DNA of 64,000 nucleotides from Inediibacterium massiliense. GTDB taxonomy: Bacteria; Bacillota; Clostridia; Peptostreptococcales; Thermotaleaceae. The translations under genes were made by a program, and so were the position numbers. The notes beneath the pieces are model-generated. The model was not told the DNA's origin and did not search any database. It saw only the letters and a program-made list of their open reading frames with translations. The stretch is taken from NCBI RefSeq assembly GCF_001282725.1, contig NZ_LN876586.1, positions 33,464-97,463 on the forward strand. The letters run 5' to 3'. Positions 59,441 to 64,000 of this stretch are shown here, piece after piece (within the stretch, counting starts at the first letter, position 1; every line of letters starts with the position of its first letter).

Positions 59441-60613
59441 GTGAAAATAGCTTATACAAAACACATAAAAATCTTATGCATATTATTATTTACATGTATG
59501 TTGATGACTTCATGTAATTTTGCTTCTGATGATTCTAAAAAGCCTGATGTGAGAAATGATAAGAGTGAAAAAATAGTGGTTAGTGATCCTGTAAAAGAGG
59601 AGAGTTCTGATTTAGCAAAAGCTCAGCAGATATTAAATGAAATGAGTCTTGAAGAAAAGGTGGGGCAAATGTTTATTGTCCGTTGTCCCCAGGAAAATGC
59701 AGTACAATCTATTTTAAAGTATCATTTGGGTGGCTATATTCTTTTTGGTCGTGATTTTAAAAATAAAACACAGAAAGAAGTTTCTCTAAATATCCAAAGT
59801 TATCAAAATGCTTCAAAGATAGACATGCTGATTGGTGTTGACGAGGAAGGAGGAACGGTGAATCGGGTTAGTTTATATGATCAATTTCGTTCTTCTCGGT
59901 TTAAGTCTCCACAGGATTTATATGAAGAAGGGGGATGGGATTTGATTGCAAAAGATACAGAGGAAAAATCTAACCTCCTTAAATCTCTTGGAATCAATCT
60001 CAACATGGCACCTGTTTGTGATGTATCTACCAATCCATCTGATTATATGTATGATCGTACATTTGGAAAAGATGCAAAACTTACTTCAAAATATGTCCAA
60101 AAAGTTGTAAGTGCAATGAATGACAACAAACTCGGTTGTGTTTTAAAACATTTTCCCGGGTATGGGAATAATGTGGATACCCATACGGGAATGGCTTATG
60201 ATCATCGCAGTTATGAATCCTTTGTCAAAAATGATTTTTTGCCATTTATTTCAGGAATCAAAGAGGGAGCCAATTCAATATTGGTATCACATAATATTAT
60301 AGATTGCATGGACTTACAATATCCTGCATCTCTATCTGCAAAGGTTCATAAAATATTGAGAGAAGATTTAAGATTTGATGGTGTTATCATGACAGATGAT
60401 TTATATATGGATGCTATTCAAAAGTATACAAAAGCAAAAGAAGCAGCAGTAATTGCCGTATTAGCAGGAAACGATATGATTTGCTGTACAGATTTTGAAG
60501 CACAAATTCCTGCTGTTATTGATGCTGTTAAAAATGGAACAATTTCAGAGAGTATGATTGACGAATCAGTTCTTAGAATATTATGTTGGAAATTGAGTTT
60601 GGGCATAATCTAA
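59441..60613 (+). CDS. glycoside hydrolase family 3 lipoprotein (beta-N-acetylhexosaminidase, NagZ-like)
   Basis: About 390 residues from GTG 59441, eight bases after GAGG. Lipobox MTSC (cysteine near residue 25). GH3 N-terminal domain blocks: LEEKVGQMFIVRCP, GVDEEGGTVNRVS, NMAPVCDVSTNPSDYMYDRTFG, KHFPGYGNNVDTH (the NagZ-type His/Asp dyad loop) and DGVIMTDDLYMDA. The single-domain length suits NagZ-like enzymes that remove N-acetylglucosamine from cell-wall fragments. It probably acts at the cell surface in wall turnover. Confidence 0.9.
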   Translation: MKIAYTKHIKILCILLFTCMLMTSCNFASDDSKKPDVRNDKSEKIVVSDPVKEESSDLAKAQQILNEMSLEEKVGQMFIVRCPQENAVQSILKYHLGGYILFGRDFKNKTQKEVSLNIQSYQNASKIDMLIGVDEEGGTVNRVSLYDQFRSSRFKSPQDLYEEGGWDLIAKDTEEKSNLLKSLGINLNMAPVCDVSTNPSDYMYDRTFGKDAKLTSKYVQKVVSAMNDNKLGCVLKHFPGYGNNVDTHTGMAYDHRSYESFVKNDFLPFISGIKEGANSILVSHNIIDCMDLQYPASLSAKVHKILREDLRFDGVIMTDDLYMDAIQKYTKAKEAAVIAVLAGNDMICCTDFEAQIPAVIDAVKNGTISESMIDESVLRILCWKLSLGII

Positions 60614-60636
60614 TAGTATAAAAAAAGATATGATCA

Positions 60637-60672
60637 TAAAAAACTTTGGTGAATAGATACCAAAGTTTTTAT
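60637..60672. terminator. bidirectional terminator
   Basis: AAAACTTTGGT / ACCAAAGTTTTT with an eight-base loop between convergent genes. Confidence 0.85.
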
Positions 60673-61688
60673 GTATTTAAAGGGAGAAACAATGAAAAAG
60701 TAGAACCCTTTGATACCTTAGAGTGTACTTTAATATATCCATTTTGTCTTGTAATAATTTCCCGGGCAAGATAAAGCCCTAAGCCTACTCCATCTTCATC
60801 ATATGTATTTTCTCCTCTATAGAATCTTTTAAAAATATTATTGATTTCTTTCTCATGGATGCCCATTCCATTATCAGTAATATTAATTCTTGCAAACATT
60901 TCATATTGTAAAAGATCAATAAGTATAGTGCCTTTATGATTTGTATATTTTACTGCATTGTCAATGATGTTGAAAACTGCTTCTACAGTCCAATTTTTAT
61001 CAATATTTAAAATAATATTTTCTCTAGGATCAAATTTTATTTCTATATTTTTATTTTTTGCTTTTTCATAGGATTGTTTGATGGCAGTTAAACAAACGTT
61101 ATTTAAACTAGTTTTAGTTTGAATAAGTTGAATAATACCACCCTCAAGTCTAGACATTTTAATCATACTTTCTAATAAGAAACTAAGATGTTTAATTTGA
61201 AGGTTCATATTATGACTAAATTCTTTATACTCTTCTTTTGAAAGGGAAGAATCTTGCATGAGATCATAATATAATCGCAGATTGGATAAAGGAGTTTTGA
61301 GTTGATGAGAAATATCAGAGATTAATGATTTTATCTCATCTCGTTCTTTTTTAATTCTTTTATTTTGAGCTTTTAGTATATTGGTTAGTTTAATTACTTG
61401 AGATTGTAGCTTTGAAAGCATATCATCATCAAAAACAGAGAATATTTCTTTTTCATTCATATTGATCATAGAGGAGATCATTTGTGAAAGCTGGATAAGG
61501 ATATGTTGCATATATTTCTTAAAATGATATATAAACAATATAGATAATAAGATGATAATTGTACAAAACAAAGCAATAATAGTTAATAAAGTCGTGTTTT
61601 TGTATATAAACCATATATATAGATTTAGCAGAATACAGCAGATCAATATGGAAGAAAAATAGATGATTATTTTTGTGTTCATTTTCAA
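60669..61688 (-). CDS. sensor histidine kinase
   Basis: 339 residues. Two close N-terminal helices (about 8-28 and 35-54) with almost no external loop, as in BceS-like intramembrane-sensing kinases. H-box SDISHQLKTPLSNLRLYYDL, N-box FNIIDNAVKYT, G-boxes DNGMGIHEKEI and GVGLGLYLAREI. It overlaps the regulator gene by four bases. Together with the neighbouring FtsX-type permease this suggests control of a peptide-antibiotic ABC transporter. Confidence 0.9.
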   Translation of the reverse strand: MKMNTKIIIYFSSILICCILLNLYIWFIYKNTTLLTIIALFCTIIILLSILFIYHFKKYMQHILIQLSQMISSMINMNEKEIFSVFDDDMLSKLQSQVIKLTNILKAQNKRIKKERDEIKSLISDISHQLKTPLSNLRLYYDLMQDSSLSKEEYKEFSHNMNLQIKHLSFLLESMIKMSRLEGGIIQLIQTKTSLNNVCLTAIKQSYEKAKNKNIEIKFDPRENIILNIDKNWTVEAVFNIIDNAVKYTNHKGTILIDLLQYEMFARINITDNGMGIHEKEINNIFKRFYRGENTYDEDGVGLGLYLAREIITRQNGYIKVHSKVSKGSTFSLFLPLNT

Positions 61689-62365
61689 GATGATTCACCC
61701 CATGTATATCCAATTCCAAATACTGTAATAATATATTTGGGTTTTTTAGGATTATCTTCAATTTTTCGTCTTATTCTTCGAATATTTACACTTAATGCAT
61801 TTTCATCAACAAAATTACCATCCACATCCCATAATTTTTCTAATATGGTTTGTCTTGAAATGACCTGACCTTTATTTTGGGTAAGTAATTCGATTAATTT
61901 ATATTCTGTTTTTGTTAATTGAATGATTTCTGTTCCTTTTTTTAAAAGCATCCGATCATAATCTATATAGATATGATCATATTGAAATATATTTTTATAG
62001 GGCATATGTGTTCTTTTTAATATGGCCAGTATTCTTTGTTTTAAAATTTCTATAGAAAAAGGCTTGGATATATAATCATCACACCCAGTTTGAAAGCCTC
62101 TTATAATATCATGTTCTGTATCATTTACAGTTATAAATATGATAGGCACATGAGACGTTTTTCGAATCTCTTCGCATAGGTTCAATCCACTTTGCTCTTT
62201 TAAATTAATATCAAGAAGTACTAAGTCAATAGGATGATTTAAAAAAGTATTGTACCCTTCATCATAATCAAAAGCACTTAATACATGATATTGATCTTTT
62301 GTGAGAGCATACGAAATACCTTTGTTTAAGAGTTTATCATCTTCTACAATTAATATATTTTTCAA
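61685..62365 (-). CDS. OmpR-family response regulator
   Basis: 226 residues. Receiver with IVEDDKLL, phospho-Asp in LVLLDINLKEQSG, lysine in SKPFS; winged-helix domain ends YIITVFGIGYTWGE. It is transcribed with the kinase just downstream. The ABC permease gene upstream ends in a terminator, so the pair probably has its own promoter in the 62366-62398 gap or receives read-through. Confidence 0.9.
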   Translation of the reverse strand: MKNILIVEDDKLLNKGISYALTKDQYHVLSAFDYDEGYNTFLNHPIDLVLLDINLKEQSGLNLCEEIRKTSHVPIIFITVNDTEHDIIRGFQTGCDDYISKPFSIEILKQRILAILKRTHMPYKNIFQYDHIYIDYDRMLLKKGTEIIQLTKTEYKLIELLTQNKGQVISRQTILEKLWDVDGNFVDENALSVNIRRIRRKIEDNPKKPKYIITVFGIGYTWGESS

Positions 62366-62399
62366 AAAATCACCACCCTATGATACATATTATATCACC

Positions 62400-62437
62400 T
62401 AATGAAGGATACACAAATCATGTGTATCCTTCATTAT
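62400..62437 (-). terminator. terminator of the permease gene
   Basis: AATGAAGGATACACA / TGTGTATCCTTCATT with a five-base loop right after the permease stop. T-run on the minus strand is weak, but the 15-bp stem is perfect. Confidence 0.75.
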
Positions 62438-62440
62438 TAT

Positions 62441-64000
62441 TTATTCAATCTCTCTTAATCTTTCAACAATAGTTTGTTTATGGATACTTCTATGAGAAAT
62501 TAGAGGAACAAATACAGATATTAAAATTAAAATAGGTGATACCATTAAAATTGGACGGATAATAAATTTATACTTATAAAACCATATACTACTTGCAATT
62601 GGTTTGATAATTATAAAAGACACGATACTTCCTAATAGTATAGAAATGATTAGGGTGGATAAAGCATAAAAAAGACCTTCTAATATTAACATTTTATTTA
62701 ACTGTTGATTGGTCATACCGATGCTTTGAAGCACGGCAAATTCTCTTTTCCTTGAGGTAATGCTTGTAAGGATAGCATTAATAAAGTTGAGTATTCCAAT
62801 AAACCCAATAATAAAGCTAAGAACACCACCTACTAATAAAAACATGTTTTGAAATTGATAAAAATTATCTATATATTTCTTTTTAGATTCATAGTCCATT
62901 TGTGGGTCAATATGATTCGTATAATTGTTTAAAAAGTTTTCTACTTCATTGATAGATTGATCTTCTACATTAAAAATATAACTCATAGTTAAAGGTTTTT
63001 TGATTTGATTGACAAACTCATTTGCAGGAAGATACATGGTGCAAGAATCTACTAGGTAATATCTAACAGACATACTATGTATAAGCTCTGCTTTTGCCAT
63101 CACCTCATATTCTTTTGTAATGTTATCTTCAAAGGTGATTTTAACTTTATCTCCTATATGATATTTGCTTGTTTCGTATCGGATATTTCTATTATCATCT
63201 GAAGAGACTCCTTCAATAATATAGTTGCCTGTCTTAAACTTTTCTAGATCTATTTCTCCTTCAAATATATTTAATTGGGATAGAGGAAAGTCCTCCAATC
63301 CGTATAATTGTATGATAGAATCTTGTTTATTCATGTGTGTCGTATAATAAATTCTTCCCTTGTCTTCTATGCCATCAAGTTTATTGATACGATCAATCAT
63401 TTGATCTGATACCGTATCGCTTTCTGAATCGAAATGATTCATATTAAAGTAGTTTGCATGACCTGCTGTAAAATCTGTTATGACAAAGTTACTTAAAAAT
63501 TTATCCATATCAAAGCCATTAGTTAATGTAAATACAGAATTTAGAAGTATGATACTTAAAGACATAGAAATCACTACTAAAATGTTTTTTTTCTTATTTC
63601 TTAAAAGGTTAGAAAATGCCATATGATGTACTTTTCCACCCTTGAAAGATTTTTTCTCTTTTTTATAAATGATGGGGACATCTATATATCTTGTTGCTTC
63701 TACTGGAGAAACCTTTGATGCCATATTACCTGGTTTTCTACAACTAATCCATACAGTAATCAGAGAAAAAATAGAAGAACCTATAAATATAATAGGGCTA
63801 AAGGAATTAGAAGCGATTTGAATATTGGATGTACTTATAATAATGGGTAAAAGAATATTTCCTACTACATAACCAATTACAAGACCTATAGGTATACCTA
63901 TTATTGATAATAAAAAAGCTTGTTTTTGTATAATTTTTTTGATTTGTTTGGGTGTAGTACCAATAGTTTTTAATAAACCATAAAAACGAATATCTTTCAT
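62441..64000 (-). CDS. FtsX-type ABC transporter permease (partial, 5' end outside window)
   Basis: 519 residues are visible; the frame continues past the window edge, so the apparent first Met is internal. It opens inside an FtsX domain (FYGLLKTIGTTPKQIKKII), followed by helices, a ~270-residue extracellular domain (about 170-370) and a second FtsX domain (SFIIGFIGILNFINAILTS, SRKREFAVLQSIGMTNQQLNKM). Such large permeases work with an ATPase in antimicrobial-peptide resistance or lipoprotein handling. The ATPase gene should lie beyond 64000. The downstream two-component pair fits a resistance module. Confidence 0.88.
   Translation of the reverse strand: MKDIRFYGLLKTIGTTPKQIKKIIQKQAFLLSIIGIPIGLVIGYVVGNILLPIIISTSNIQIASNSFSPIIFIGSSIFSLITVWISCRKPGNMASKVSPVEATRYIDVPIIYKKEKKSFKGGKVHHMAFSNLLRNKKKNILVVISMSLSIILLNSVFTLTNGFDMDKFLSNFVITDFTAGHANYFNMNHFDSESDTVSDQMIDRINKLDGIEDKGRIYYTTHMNKQDSIIQLYGLEDFPLSQLNIFEGEIDLEKFKTGNYIIEGVSSDDNRNIRYETSKYHIGDKVKITFEDNITKEYEVMAKAELIHSMSVRYYLVDSCTMYLPANEFVNQIKKPLTMSYIFNVEDQSINEVENFLNNYTNHIDPQMDYESKKKYIDNFYQFQNMFLLVGGVLSFIIGFIGILNFINAILTSITSRKREFAVLQSIGMTNQQLNKMLILEGLFYALSTLIISILLGSIVSFIIIKPIASSIWFYKYKFIIRPILMVSPILILISVFVPLISHRSIHKQTIVERLREIE

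Overview
The window is low-G+C DNA (about 30% by eye) with strong AGGAGG ribosome-binding sites, T-box leaders, a PyrR attenuator, a c-di-AMP riboswitch, a THF riboswitch, HutP, and a DacF-type D,D-carboxypeptidase. This fits an anaerobic, probably spore-forming member of the Clostridia. I cannot name the genus from sequence alone.

Layout. 0-3.3 kb: M50 site-2 protease, THF-riboswitch-controlled folate ECF transporter subunit, rhomboid protease, a 58-residue protein. 3.4-9.8 kb: single genes for secreted or cell-surface proteins (copper-amine-oxidase-like stalk domain, WG-repeat lipoprotein, 12-repeat NHL propeller protein) separated by four copies of a small CAGGGACGGTTAA repeat. One copy abuts a 5'-truncated gpmA pseudogene. 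9.8-16.9 kb: small unknown proteins, T-box-controlled serS, a DMT permease, tartrate/D-malate dehydrogenase, HutP, a CPA1 antiporter. 17.1-22.4 kb: trpXYZ-like ABC operon behind a TAG-triplet-rich leader, an S1-domain protein, KtrB/TrkH potassium transporter under a c-di-AMP riboswitch. 22.6-27.2 kb: carA-carB under PyrR attenuation. 27.3-31.7 kb: a G+C-richer, apparently acquired module (decayed HTH gene, response regulator, kinase, ABC exporter). 31.7-36.7 kb: T-box-controlled serA, M1 peptidase, DacF.

36.8-43.8 kb is a ~7 kb island bounded by tRNA-Arg(CCU) and a 50-bp duplicate of its 3' end (49/50 identical). It carries defence-type genes: a ParA-like ATPase overlapping a SIR2-like protein, a BamHI-family endonuclease pseudogene with an intact divergent DNA methyltransferase, and an AAA ATPase/RloB pair. 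No integrase is visible. 43.8-51.5 kb holds a membrane protein and a complete C4-dicarboxylate TRAP system (sensor kinase, sigma-54 activator, sigma-54 promoter, DctP, DctQ, DctM). 51.5-64 kb: a methyltransferase with a Fur-like box, a large ribokinase-like/AAA+/RyR protein, a chemoreceptor, an ECF sigma factor with a DUF4367 partner, a GH3 lipoprotein, and a kinase/regulator pair beside an FtsX-type permease that runs off the window.

The most notable items are: (1) the ParA-SIR2 gene pair in a tRNA-bounded defence island; (2) the solitary PfkB-like/AAA+/RyR protein; (3) a ~205-bp palindromic mobile repeat whose insertions are flanked by 12-, 19- and 20-bp locus-specific direct repeats; (4) a second repeat family with stuttered ends; (5) a tryptophan-type transporter leader with about a dozen TAG/GAG triplets between a perfect promoter and a terminator; and (6) the BamHI-like nuclease broken by a frameshift plus a stop while its methylase stays open. 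Protein names are from motif recognition and memory of families; no database search was possible.
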